NCBI GenBank assembly: GCA_023150295.1
Contig: JAKLLE010000034.1
Coordinates: 1 to 38,009, forward strand
DNA length: 38,009 nt
Reading direction: 5' to 3'
Source: Giesbergeria sp.
Lineage (GTDB): Bacteria; Pseudomonadota; Gammaproteobacteria; Burkholderiales; Burkholderiaceae_C
In this document: positions 31,197 through 38,009 of the stretch, one piece after another
Layout: every line of letters starts with the position of its first letter
Position numbering within the stretch: position 1 is the first letter of the stretch
Translations under genes and position numbers: made by a program
The notes under the pieces: model-generated
What the model was told of the DNA's origin: nothing
Seen by the model: only the letters and a program-made list of their open reading frames with translations
Databases searched by the model: none

Positions 31197-32406
31197 AGTC
31201 CAGCGCGTGTACGAGGTCCAGCGCCTGGCCGATGTCGGCCAGGATGTCCTGCACGTCCTCCAGCCCCACCGACAGGCGCACCAGACCTTCGGAAATGCCG
31301 TGCGCAGCGCGCTCTTCGGGCGTGTAGGTGGAATGCGTCATGCTGGCCGGGTGCTGGGCCAAGGTTTCGGCGTCGCCCAGGCTCACGGCGCGGGTGACCA
31401 GGCGCAGTGCGTCCATGAAGCGCACGCCTGCGGGCAGGCCGCCGTGCAGTTCGAAGGCGATCATGCCGCCCATCTGGCGCATCTGCTGCTTGGCCAGCGC
31501 GTGCTGCGGAAAGCTCGGCAGGCCGGGGAAGTGCACCACGGCCGTGGCCGGGTGGGCGGCCAGAAATTCGGCCACCGTCTGCGCGCTCTGGCAATGGCGG
31601 TCCATGCGCAGCGCCAAGGTCTTGAGGCCGCGCATCACCAGGTGGGCGTCGTAGGCCGACATCACGGCGCCCGTCATGTCCTTGAGGCCATACAGGCGCA
31701 CGCGCTGGGCCAGTTCGGTGTCGGCAAAGATGGCGGCACCGGCGGTCAGGTCGCCATGGCCGCTGAGGTACTTGGTCATGGAGTGCACGCTCACATCCGC
31801 ACCCAGCACCAGCGGCTGCTGCAGGTAGGGCGAGCAGTAGGTGTTGTCCACCACCACCTTGGCGCCCTTGGCATGGGCCAGCGCCGAGATGGCTGCAATG
31901 TCGGCCAGGCGCATGTTCGGGTTGGCAGGGGATTCGAGGTACACCACGCGCGTCTTGTCGCCCAGCGCTGCGGCCACGTTGGCCGGGTTGGTCATGTCCA
32001 CATGGCGCACCGTGACGCCAAAGCGCGCCAGGCCATGGTGCAGGAACGAGAAGGTGCAGCCATAGAGCGTGAGGTCGGTCAGCACCTCGTCGCCCGGCTC
32101 CAGCATGGACCACAGCGTGGCCGTGATGGCGCCCATGCCCGAGCCGAACACCACCGCACCCGCGCCCTGCTCCAGGCTGGCCAGGCGCCCCTCCAGCAGT
32201 GCCAGCGTGGGGTTGGCAATGCGCGTGTAGATGTAGCCGTTTTCCTCGCCCGCGAAGCAGCGCGCGCCGTAACCCACATCCGGAAACGTCCAGGTGGCCG
32301 AGGTGTGGATGGGCGGCACCAGCGCGCCCTGGTTCTCGGCCGGGTTGTAGCCAAAGTGGATCGCGCGCGTCGCGATGCCGCCGCTGTGGTCTGTGGCTTG
32401 GGTCAT
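31132..32406 (-). CDS. mdeA: L-methionine gamma-lyase
   Basis: The product is 424 aa, a PLP enzyme of the Cys/Met metabolism family. It cleaves methionine to 2-oxobutyrate, methanethiol and ammonia. The PLP lysine is Lys212 in SMTKYLSGHGD. TLYGCTFSFLHHG places a cysteine at 117, equivalent to the Cys116 characteristic of true methionine gamma-lyases, which argues against cystathionine gamma-synthase or lyase. NTYCSPYLQ, SLGDAESL-like (SLGDAETLAQHPASMTHS) and the tail ISEGLVRLSVGLED also fit the P. putida enzyme as I remember it. The C-terminus carries about 20 extra residues (QPTTAGAAAAPSCSAPA) encoded opposite the regulator gene. The start is ATG 32406. Confidence 0.92.
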   Translation of the reverse strand: MTQATDHSGGIATRAIHFGYNPAENQGALVPPIHTSATWTFPDVGYGARCFAGEENGYIYTRIANPTLALLEGRLASLEQGAGAVVFGSGMGAITATLWSMLEPGDEVLTDLTLYGCTFSFLHHGLARFGVTVRHVDMTNPANVAAALGDKTRVVYLESPANPNMRLADIAAISALAHAKGAKVVVDNTYCSPYLQQPLVLGADVSVHSMTKYLSGHGDLTAGAAIFADTELAQRVRLYGLKDMTGAVMSAYDAHLVMRGLKTLALRMDRHCQSAQTVAEFLAAHPATAVVHFPGLPSFPQHALAKQQMRQMGGMIAFELHGGLPAGVRFMDALRLVTRAVSLGDAETLAQHPASMTHSTYTPEERAAHGISEGLVRLSVGLEDVQDILADIGQALDLVHALDFSRAQPTTAGAAAAPSCSAPA

Positions 32407-32459
32407 GGCAATGTCTCCGTCAAGGGGTTGTGATGGCCAAATTGTTTGCCAATGACGCA

Positions 32460-32513
32460 GGCAATTTTTCGCTCATTTCACGCTATACAGCGCATTTTTT
32501 GGAAATAATTGCC
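32460..32513. promoter_or_regulatory. Inverted repeat in mdeA / regulator divergent region
   Basis: GGCAATT (32460-32466) and AATTGCC (32507-32513) form a dyad across the AT-rich 130-nt gap between mdeA and the second Lrp-type gene. A third GGCAATT is at 32532-32538, and AAATTGTTTGCC at 32439-32450 is related. Multiple AT-rich half sites fit cooperative Lrp-family binding. Confidence 0.4.
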
Positions 32514-32539
32514 TTATCACCAAACTAATGAGGCAATTC

Positions 32540-33013
32540 ATGCCCACAACCCAGCACGAACTCGACGCCGTGGACCGCAGCCTGCTCCACGCCCTGCAAC
32601 AGGACGGCCGCGCCACCGTGGGCGAGCTGGCCGAGCGCGTGGCACTCTCGCCCTCGCCCTGCTGGCGGCGCGTGCGGCAGTTGGAGGAATCCGGATTGAT
32701 CAGCGGCTACCACGCCCACCTGGACCGGCACCTCGCGGGCTGGGGTGTGCTGGGCTTCGTGCAACTGGGCCTGCACAACCACACGGCGGAGGTCACCGCC
32801 GCCTTCGAGCGCGAAGTGCAGGCGCTGCCGCAGGTGCTGGCCTGCCACAACCTCTCGGGCCGCTACGACTACCAGTTGGAGGTGGTGGCGCCCAGCCTGG
32901 AGGTGTTTGCCGAATTCGTGCGCACCAGCATCCGCAGCCTGCCGGGGGTGCGCGAGATTTCCACCAGCTTCTCGCTCAAGGAGGTCAAGCGCACGGTGGC
33001 GCTGCCGGTATAA
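32540..33013 (+). CDS. Lrp/AsnC transcriptional regulator
   Basis: The product is 157 aa from ATG 32540, with GAGG 6 nt upstream; ATG 32528 would add four residues. The helix-turn-helix (LDAVDRSLLHALQQDG, VGELAERVALSPSPCW) and the RAM domain (VLACHNLSGRYDYQLEVV) are complete. It is divergent from mdeA and is the second Lrp-type regulator in the locus. It is related to, but clearly different from, the 30702 gene. I infer local control of mdeA. Confidence 0.87.
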   Translation: MPTTQHELDAVDRSLLHALQQDGRATVGELAERVALSPSPCWRRVRQLEESGLISGYHAHLDRHLAGWGVLGFVQLGLHNHTAEVTAAFEREVQALPQVLACHNLSGRYDYQLEVVAPSLEVFAEFVRTSIRSLPGVREISTSFSLKEVKRTVALPV

Positions 33014-33022
33014 GGCAACGCC

Positions 33023-33694
33023 TTAAAACGCCGTGGGCGTGGTGGACAGGCCCTCCAGCCAGGCCAGGGTTTGCGCCAGCTCGGACGGGCGGATTTCGTG
33101 CGCGCTGGAGAACTCGCGGAACGTGACCGACACGGGCAGCTTGTCGAAATGGTGGGTGATGGCCTGCGCGCTGGAGCGCGGCACCACGTCGTCATGCACG
33201 CCGTGGCTCACCCACAGCTTGCGGCCATGGAAGGCGTCGGCCTTGGCCTCCAGGGCTTGCATCTGCGCCAGCAGCCGCCCGTGCCAGACGATGCAGCCCA
33301 GCATCAGCTCAGGCCGTGTGAGCAGCATGGACAGCGCCATGGTGCCGCCCTGGCTGAAGCCACCCACCACCGTGCGCTCGGGCGGAATACCCGTTTGCTG
33401 GGCCGCGGCCTCGATGGTCTGTGTGATGAGTTGGCGGCTGGCGGCCTCCTGCGCTTCGTCGATACTGCGCGCGCCACCAGGCTCCAGGGAAAAGTCGTAC
33501 CACGCAAACGCGCCCGGCCCCATGCGGTGCGGTGCGCGCAGGCTGAGCACGTAGTAGCGGTCCGGGAACTGCGCAGACAGCGCAAACAGGTCCTGCTCGT
33601 TGCTGCCCACCCCGTGCATCAGCACCAGCAGCCAGGGCTTGGGCGTAGCAGGCGCCGCAGGGCGCTGCAGAAAAGTGAGCGGCAAATCCAACAT
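33023..33694 (-). CDS. Carboxylesterase-type alpha/beta hydrolase
   Basis: The product is 223 aa from ATG 33694, with a G-run (GGGGG) 7 nt upstream. It is of the phospholipase/carboxylesterase (abhydrolase_2) family: LMHGVGSNEQDL oxyanion region, nucleophile GFSQGG, acid in HGVHDDVVP, and the catalytic His in SSAHEI. It resembles the E. coli YpfH group. The substrate is unknown; small esters or acyl groups on proteins are typical. Its end lies 9 nt from the end of the convergent Lrp-type gene. Confidence 0.88.
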   Translation of the reverse strand: MLDLPLTFLQRPAAPATPKPWLLVLMHGVGSNEQDLFALSAQFPDRYYVLSLRAPHRMGPGAFAWYDFSLEPGGARSIDEAQEAASRQLITQTIEAAAQQTGIPPERTVVGGFSQGGTMALSMLLTRPELMLGCIVWHGRLLAQMQALEAKADAFHGRKLWVSHGVHDDVVPRSSAQAITHHFDKLPVSVTFREFSSAHEIRPSELAQTLAWLEGLSTTPTAF

Positions 33695-33781
33695 GGTCAG
33701 GCCCCCAAAGCAGTGGTGCCTGATGGTACTGCAAGCCGCTGCGATCACACCACCGGCTGCAGCGCCAGCCATCACCCGGTT

Positions 33782-34192
33782 TTACGCTTGCACCTTGCCG
33801 CGCAAAGCCTTGGTCTGGCCGCGCTGGCTTTTGGACTCCAACCGGCGCTGCTTAGATCCGTAAGTGGGCTTGGTGGGCCTGCGCACCAGCGGCGCGTGCG
33901 CCACGCTTTGCACCAACGCATTGAGCCGTGCCAGCGCGTCGGCGCGGTTCTGCTCCTGGCTGCGGTACTGCTGCGCCTTGATGACGACCACACCCTCTTG
34001 CGTGATGCGGCTGTCGCGCAGCGCCAGCAGGCGCGCCTTCACGTCCAGCGGCAGGGACGAAGCGCCAATGTCGAAGCGCAAATGCACCGCGCTCGACACC
34101 TTGTTCACGTTCTGCCCGCCCGCGCCCTGGGCACGCATGGCGGTGATCTCGACCTCGTCCTCGGTGATCGCGGGCAGCACCCCAGCCGTCAT
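33782..34192 (-). CDS. arfB: Ribosome rescue peptidyl-tRNA hydrolase
   Basis: The product is 136 aa from ATG 34192 (MTAGVLPAITEDEVEI). The release-factor GGQ motif is at 25-27 within AQGAGGQNVNKVSSA, and the C-terminal tail is strongly basic (KQRRLESKSQRGQTKALRGK), as in ArfB/YaeJ, which enters the empty mRNA channel of stalled ribosomes and hydrolyses peptidyl-tRNA. It lacks the codon-recognition domains of RF1/RF2. It follows aroQ by 4 nt, so the two are co-transcribed. Confidence 0.95.
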   Translation of the reverse strand: MTAGVLPAITEDEVEITAMRAQGAGGQNVNKVSSAVHLRFDIGASSLPLDVKARLLALRDSRITQEGVVVIKAQQYRSQEQNRADALARLNALVQSVAHAPLVRRPTKPTYGSKQRRLESKSQRGQTKALRGKVQA

Positions 34193-34196
34193 GGCG

Positions 34197-34643
34197 TCAC
34201 TGCATCTGCGCCAGCGCGTCGATGGCCAGCCCGTAGCCCGGCACGCCAAAGCCGCACATCACGGCGCGAGCCACGGCCGACAGGTAGGAATGGTGACGGA
34301 ACGCCTCGCGCGCGTGCACGTTGCTGATGTGCAGCTCGATCAGCGTCACACCCGTGCCCTTGACGGCATCGGCCAGCGCCACGCTGGTGTGCGTGTAGGC
34401 ACCGGCGTTCAGCACCAGGCCCGCCAGTTGGCCAGCGGCCTGCAGGCGCCCGGCCTCGTGGATCCAGTCGATCAGCGCGCCTTCGTGGTTGCTTTGGTGA
34501 AAGCGCAGCGCAAAACCGTGGCGCGCGCACGCTGCGGCGCAGATCTGCTCCACATCGGCCAGCGTTTGCGCGCCATAGACGGCGGGCTCGCGCGTGCCCA
34601 GCAGGTTCAGGTTGGGGCCATTGAGGACGAAAACGGTTTTCAC
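34197..34643 (-). CDS. aroQ: Type II 3-dehydroquinate dehydratase
   Basis: The product is 148 aa, starting at GTG 34643 (reads [13 protein letters not shown]), with GGAG about 10 nt upstream; an in-frame GTG at 34652 is too close to that site. It dehydrates 3-dehydroquinate in the shikimate pathway. Family motifs: [13 protein letters not shown], the catalytic Tyr in [27 protein letters not shown] and [11 protein letters not shown]. The length is standard. It is co-directional with arfB. Confidence 0.96.
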   Translation of the reverse strand: MKTVFVLNGPNLNLLGTREPAVYGAQTLADVEQICAAACARHGFALRFHQSNHEGALIDWIHEAGRLQAAGQLAGLVLNAGAYTHTSVALADAVKGTGVTLIELHISNVHAREAFRHHSYLSAVARAVMCGFGVPGYGLAIDALAQMQ

Positions 34644-34740
34644 GGGCAGCACTCTCCGGGGTGGCTTGGCGCCCGCCCCTGTGGCGGGCCGCCTGCGGAA
34701 TTATGCGGTCTGGCCCGCAGGTGCTGCCGCAGGGTGGGGA

Positions 34741-35082
34741 TCAGCGATCCCAGCGGTCATAGCCGCGGTGGCCCCGATGACCATGGTGGTGATCACGATG
34801 GTGCCGGTGCTCCCGGTAATAAGCGCCCGGAGGCGGTGCGTAGTACACCGGCGCAGGCGGGGCGTAGTACACGGGGCGGGGCGGAGGCGGCGCGTAATAC
34901 ACCGGCGCCGGGGCCACATACACGGGGTAGCCGCCATTGCTGACACCCACCGCCACACCAGGGGAGTTGACCCCCACAGACCAATACACATCACGCGCCT
35001 GCGCAGGGGCTGCACCCACGGCCAGTGCCAGTGCCACACCGGCCGCAGCCACCATGCCCAGGAAAGAACGGTTTGAGGACAT
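34741..35082 (-). CDS. Secreted Pro/Tyr/His-rich low-complexity protein
   Basis: The product is 113 aa from ATG 35082, with AAAGGAG 6 nt upstream. A signal peptide (FLGMVAAAGVALALAVGAAPAQA) is followed by a short domain (VYWSVGVNSPGVAVGVSNGG), then repeats of VYYAPPP type (about 50-85) and a His/Arg-rich tail (HRHHRDHHHGHRGHRG). No family function is known to me; the tail could bind metals or acidic polymers. Short proteins with YWSVG and PVYYAPP repeats are common in Burkholderiales as I recall. Confidence 0.8.
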   Translation of the reverse strand: MSSNRSFLGMVAAAGVALALAVGAAPAQARDVYWSVGVNSPGVAVGVSNGGYPVYVAPAPVYYAPPPPRPVYYAPPAPVYYAPPPGAYYREHRHHRDHHHGHRGHRGYDRWDR

Positions 35083-35256
35083 CACAATCTCCTTTGGCAG
35101 CCAGGGCCCGGCACCGTGCCAGACCCTGCCCATGTGCAGCTAACGCACGAGGTAGGCCAAAGGATGGCAGAAACCGCCCACTTTTTTGTTTCTGGACGTA
35201 CACACGCCATCTGGTAGCGCGCAAAACTTCACGGGGGCGCCGCCTAAAATGCCCGC

Positions 35257-37080
35257 ATGAGCACCCCCACCCCCGCCAACACCCAACCCGTGGCCACCGC
35301 CGCGGCCCAAGACGCCGCCAAACCCAGCAACTTCCTGCGCCAGATCATCGAAAAAGACCTGGAGCAAGGCACCTACGCCACCCGCCGCTGGGCCGGCAGC
35401 CCCGGCGATGCCGCCCACCACGCGGCCGGCCAGCCCGACCCCGCCAAGATCCGCACCCGCTTCCCGCCCGAGCCAAACGGCTACCTGCATGTGGGCCACG
35501 CCAAGAGCATCTGCCTGAACTTCGGCCTGGCGCGCGACTACGGCGGCGTGTGCCACCTGCGCTTTGACGACACCAACCCCGAGAAGGAAGACCAGGAGTA
35601 CGTCAACAGCATCATCGACGCCGTGAAATGGCTCGGCTTCGACTGGGCCCAGCCCGGCAACAACCAGCCCTACCAGGCCAGCGACTACTTCGACTTCATG
35701 TACCGCGCAGCCGAATACCTGATCGAAGCCGGCCACGCCTATGTGGACGAACAAACCGCCGAGCAGATGCGCGTGAACCGGGGCGACTTCGGCAAGCCCG
35801 GCGTGGACAGCCCCTACCGCAGCCGTACCCCGGCCGAGAACCTGGCGCGCTTCCGCGAAATGCGCGACGGCCGGCACGAGGACGGCAGCATGGTGCTGCG
35901 CGCCAAGATCGACATGGCCAGCCCCAACATCAACATGCGCGACCCGGCCATCTACCGCATCCGCCGCGCCACGCACCACAACACGGGCGACAAATGGTGC
36001 ATCTACCCCATGTACACCTTTGCGCACCCCATCGAGGACGCGCTGGAGCAGATCACCCACAGCATCTGCACGCTGGAGTTTGAAGACCAGCGCCCGTTCT
36101 ACGACTGGCTGATGGAGCGCCTGATTGAGGGCGGCCTTCTCGCCGCCCCCGCGCCGCGCCAGTACGAGTTTGCCCGCCTCAACCTCACCTACGTCATCAC
36201 CAGCAAGCGCAAGCTCGCGCAACTGGTGTACGACCACAAGGTGAGCGGCTGGGATGACCCGCGCATGCCAACAATAGTCGGCCTGCGCCGCCGGGGCTAC
36301 ACCCCCGCCGCGCTGCAGATGTTTGCCGAACGCATCGGCGTGACCAAGAGCGACAGCTGGATCGACTACGGCACCCTCGAAGGCTGCCTGCGCGAAGACC
36401 TCGAAGCCAAGGCCCACCGCGGCATGGCCGTCATCAACCCCGTCAAGCTCGTGCTCACCAACTGGGACGAAGTGATGGGCGCCGGCCACCTCGAACCCTG
36501 CAGCCTGCCCGCCCTGCCCCACCCACCTGAGGGAACGGAAAGCCCCGTGCGCCACTTCACCATAGGCAAAGAAGTGTGGATTGAACGCGAAGACTTCGAA
36601 GAAGTGCCGCCCAAGGGCTACAAGCGCCTCTTCCCCGGCAACAAGGTGCGCCTGAAGGGCGGCTATGTCATTGAATGCACCGGCTGCGCCAAGGATGCCA
36701 GCGGCCAGATCACTGAAGTGCTGGCCACCGTGGTGGGGGGCACCAAGAGCGGCACCCCCGGCGCCGACAGCGTGAAGGTGAAAGCCGCCATCACCTGGGT
36801 GGGCGTGGCAGACGGCGTGCAGGCCGAAGTGCGTATGTACGACCGCCTGTTCCTGGATGCCCAACCCGACGCGGGCGGCAAGGACTTCATCGAAAGCCTG
36901 AACCCGAACAGCCTGAAGGTGGTGACCGCCATCGTGGAGCCGTCATTGGCCAATGCCAAGCCGGATGACAAATTTCAGTTTGAGCGGCATGGGTACTTTG
37001 TGGCGGATCGGGTGGATCACCGGGCGGAGAAGCCGGTGTTTAACTTGGCGGTGGGGTTGAAGGACAGTTGGGGGAAGTGA
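35257..37080 (+). CDS. glnS: Glutaminyl-tRNA synthetase
   Basis: The product is 607 aa. It is class I: PPEPNGYLHVGHAKS (HIGH) and ITSKRKLAQLV (KMSKS variant), followed by GWDDPRMPT and the anticodon-binding beta-barrels (RHFTIGKEVWIERED, LFPGNKVRLKGGYV). It charges tRNA-Gln directly. It has a ~55-residue N-terminal extension relative to E. coli. There is no Shine-Dalgarno site; TAAAAT at 35245-35250 lies only 6 nt from the ATG, so a very short or absent leader is possible. Its stop abuts the ATG of the zeta-toxin-like gene. Confidence 0.97.
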   Translation: MSTPTPANTQPVATAAAQDAAKPSNFLRQIIEKDLEQGTYATRRWAGSPGDAAHHAAGQPDPAKIRTRFPPEPNGYLHVGHAKSICLNFGLARDYGGVCHLRFDDTNPEKEDQEYVNSIIDAVKWLGFDWAQPGNNQPYQASDYFDFMYRAAEYLIEAGHAYVDEQTAEQMRVNRGDFGKPGVDSPYRSRTPAENLARFREMRDGRHEDGSMVLRAKIDMASPNINMRDPAIYRIRRATHHNTGDKWCIYPMYTFAHPIEDALEQITHSICTLEFEDQRPFYDWLMERLIEGGLLAAPAPRQYEFARLNLTYVITSKRKLAQLVYDHKVSGWDDPRMPTIVGLRRRGYTPAALQMFAERIGVTKSDSWIDYGTLEGCLREDLEAKAHRGMAVINPVKLVLTNWDEVMGAGHLEPCSLPALPHPPEGTESPVRHFTIGKEVWIEREDFEEVPPKGYKRLFPGNKVRLKGGYVIECTGCAKDASGQITEVLATVVGGTKSGTPGADSVKVKAAITWVGVADGVQAEVRMYDRLFLDAQPDAGGKDFIESLNPNSLKVVTAIVEPSLANAKPDDKFQFERHGYFVADRVDHRAEKPVFNLAVGLKDSWGK

Positions 37081-37671
37081 ATGCCCCTTGACCAGCCCGC
37101 CCCACGCGTCGTGGTGTTTGCAGGCCCCAACGGGGCCGGCAAATCTACCCACGCCGATGCGATATTGGCGGCGCTGGGCATTCCCACTTTCGTCAATGCG
37201 GACTACATTGCCCGCGGCCTGGCCGGGCAACGCACCGAAACCGTGGCCTTTGCGGCGGGCCGCATCATGCTCAACCGGCTGCACGAGCTGGCCCAGGCAC
37301 AAGCCGACTTTGCTTTTGAATCCACCTTGTCCAGCAAGAGCTTTCACCCGTTCTTGCTGGGGCTCAAGGCGCACGGCTACCATGTGGCCATCTACTACTT
37401 TGCCCTGAGCAGCAGCCGACTGGCCCAGCGCCGCGTCAAGCACCGCGTGGCCCTGGGTGGTCACGATGTGCCAGCGGATGTAATCAAGCGCCGCTTCGGG
37501 CGCAGCCTGCAGAACTTCTTTCAGCTATACGCAGGCGTGGCAGACGAGTGGATGGTGTTTGACAATTCCAGCGGGCACACCGCCCAAACCGTGGCCCACC
37601 TGACCCACGGACAGCAGACCATCGAGGACACAGCACTATGGCGCAAACTGCAAACCCTGGCCCGCAACTGA
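37081..37671 (+). CDS. Zeta-toxin-like P-loop kinase
   Basis: The product is 196 aa. Walker A GPNGAGKST (15-23), FVNADYIARGL and FAFESTLSS match the zeta toxin / UDP-N-acetylglucosamine kinase group, where the aspartate and the EST loop bind substrate. Such enzymes phosphorylate UDP-GlcNAc and can poison cell-wall synthesis, though chromosomal members may be metabolic. The ATG directly follows the glnS stop (TGA-ATG), suggesting translational restart from glnS. No epsilon antitoxin is present. A small ORF overlaps its 3' end. Confidence 0.85.
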   Translation: MPLDQPAPRVVVFAGPNGAGKSTHADAILAALGIPTFVNADYIARGLAGQRTETVAFAAGRIMLNRLHELAQAQADFAFESTLSSKSFHPFLLGLKAHGYHVAIYYFALSSSRLAQRRVKHRVALGGHDVPADVIKRRFGRSLQNFFQLYAGVADEWMVFDNSSGHTAQTVAHLTHGQQTIEDTALWRKLQTLARN

Positions 37672-37826
37672 CCCCCAGCCCCCGCGCGCTGCAAAAAGCC
37701 CTGTTGCAATCCGCCCAGCAGGCCCAAAAGCTGGCCCAGGCCTTTGGCAAAGTGGTGCCGGTAGAAAAGCGGAAAGCCACACCGCACCCAGAGCAAACGG
37801 CTCCAGCCAACCCTTCCGCGCACTGA
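37638..37826 (+). CDS. Small protein overlapping the zeta-like gene
   Basis: The product is 62 aa, starting 34 nt before the stop of the zeta-like gene. The N-terminal half is an amphipathic helix (PRALQKALLQSAQQAQKLAQAFG), then KVVPVEKRK and a Pro/Ala tail. I recall similar short proteins next to zeta-like kinases, but cannot name a family. Its position makes it a candidate antitoxin or accessory factor, in reverse order to classical epsilon-zeta. Confidence 0.5.
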   Translation: MAQTANPGPQLTPSPRALQKALLQSAQQAQKLAQAFGKVVPVEKRKATPHPEQTAPANPSAH

Positions 37827-38009
37827 TAGCAGTGAATACGATGGCAGGCACCAGACACAACAACTTCGACGCTAACTGTCATGACCCTTGCGGTTCACCC
37901 TGGATGATGGAAGACACTGGGGGCGTGCGGGCCAGCACGGGTAGAGGTCGGTCAATTCTTTGATGGCACTCGACCGCGATCGCTAACTTGACCCGCTGCC
38001 GACCACTCG
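37827..38009. other. End of window, no firm gene
   Basis: A 40-codon frame (37841-37963, ATG to TGA) is present but has no recognisable signature or Shine-Dalgarno site. Nothing else is supportable before the window ends. Confidence 0.3.

Noticed and set aside
37841-37963. 40-codon frame near the right end
   Set aside because: No Shine-Dalgarno, no recognised motif, and a length expected by chance.

Overview
The window looks like a chromosomal piece of a betaproteobacterium of the order Burkholderiales, most likely family Comamonadaceae (Acidovorax/Comamonas-like). The grounds are the high GC, the core gene order cysS - alkA-type glycosylase - accA - tilS - lysC - tRNA-Ser, a methionine gamma-lyase locus, and short GCTAT-n7-ATAGC repeats, which I recall from that family. 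No 16S or database check was possible.

Layout. Positions 1-8.5 kb form an accessory segment that looks lower in GC up to about 5.6 kb: a damaged small gene, two lipoprotein genes (one carrying a staphylococcal-nuclease-type domain), a gene remnant, and a higBA toxin-antitoxin pair. Divergent from higBA is a two-gene overlapping unit. Its first gene is a large dynamin-like GTPase whose C-terminus resembles the MITD1 C-terminal (MIT_C, PLD-like) domain. Its second gene is a type III Res-like SF2 helicase with a PD-(D/E)XK nuclease motif and no Mod methyltransferase nearby. This pair is the best candidate for an undescribed, probably defensive, system.

From 8.7 to 21.6 kb: trhP (tRNA U34 hydroxylation), a large DUF3592-like membrane protein, and a solitary P4-type integrase beside tRNA-Ser(GCU) with a dense array of candidate integrase or regulatory boxes. 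These are followed by the leftward block lysC, tilS, a frameshifted chemoreceptor, accA, a DNA-3-methyladenine glycosylase gene and cysS. From 21.8 to 27.2 kb lies a rightward envelope and folding block: TPR protein, L,D-transpeptidase (both ending in an NTF2-like domain), two cyclophilins, lpxH and mtfA. It ends at a ~640-bp imperfect palindrome.

From 27.9 to 33.0 kb is a methionine-catabolism locus: an E1 dehydrogenase of MdeB type, methionine gamma-lyase mdeA, and two Lrp/AsnC regulators, each divergent from one enzyme gene. MdeA would release 2-oxobutyrate, methanethiol and ammonia, and MdeB would oxidise the 2-oxobutyrate toward propionyl-CoA. From 33.0 to 38.0 kb: an esterase, arfB, aroQ, a secreted Pro/Tyr/His-rich protein, glnS, and a zeta-toxin-like kinase overlapping a small ORF.

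Across the window, a short repeat family appears at least six times. Four copies lie wholly or partly inside coding sequence. Two long copies (tilS and a cyclophilin signal peptide) are read in the same frame, and a copy in the glycosylase gene also shares that frame. This resembles protein-coding palindromic elements. Start sites were chosen from visible Shine-Dalgarno sites and remembered family lengths, and are noted where they differ from the longest reading frame.
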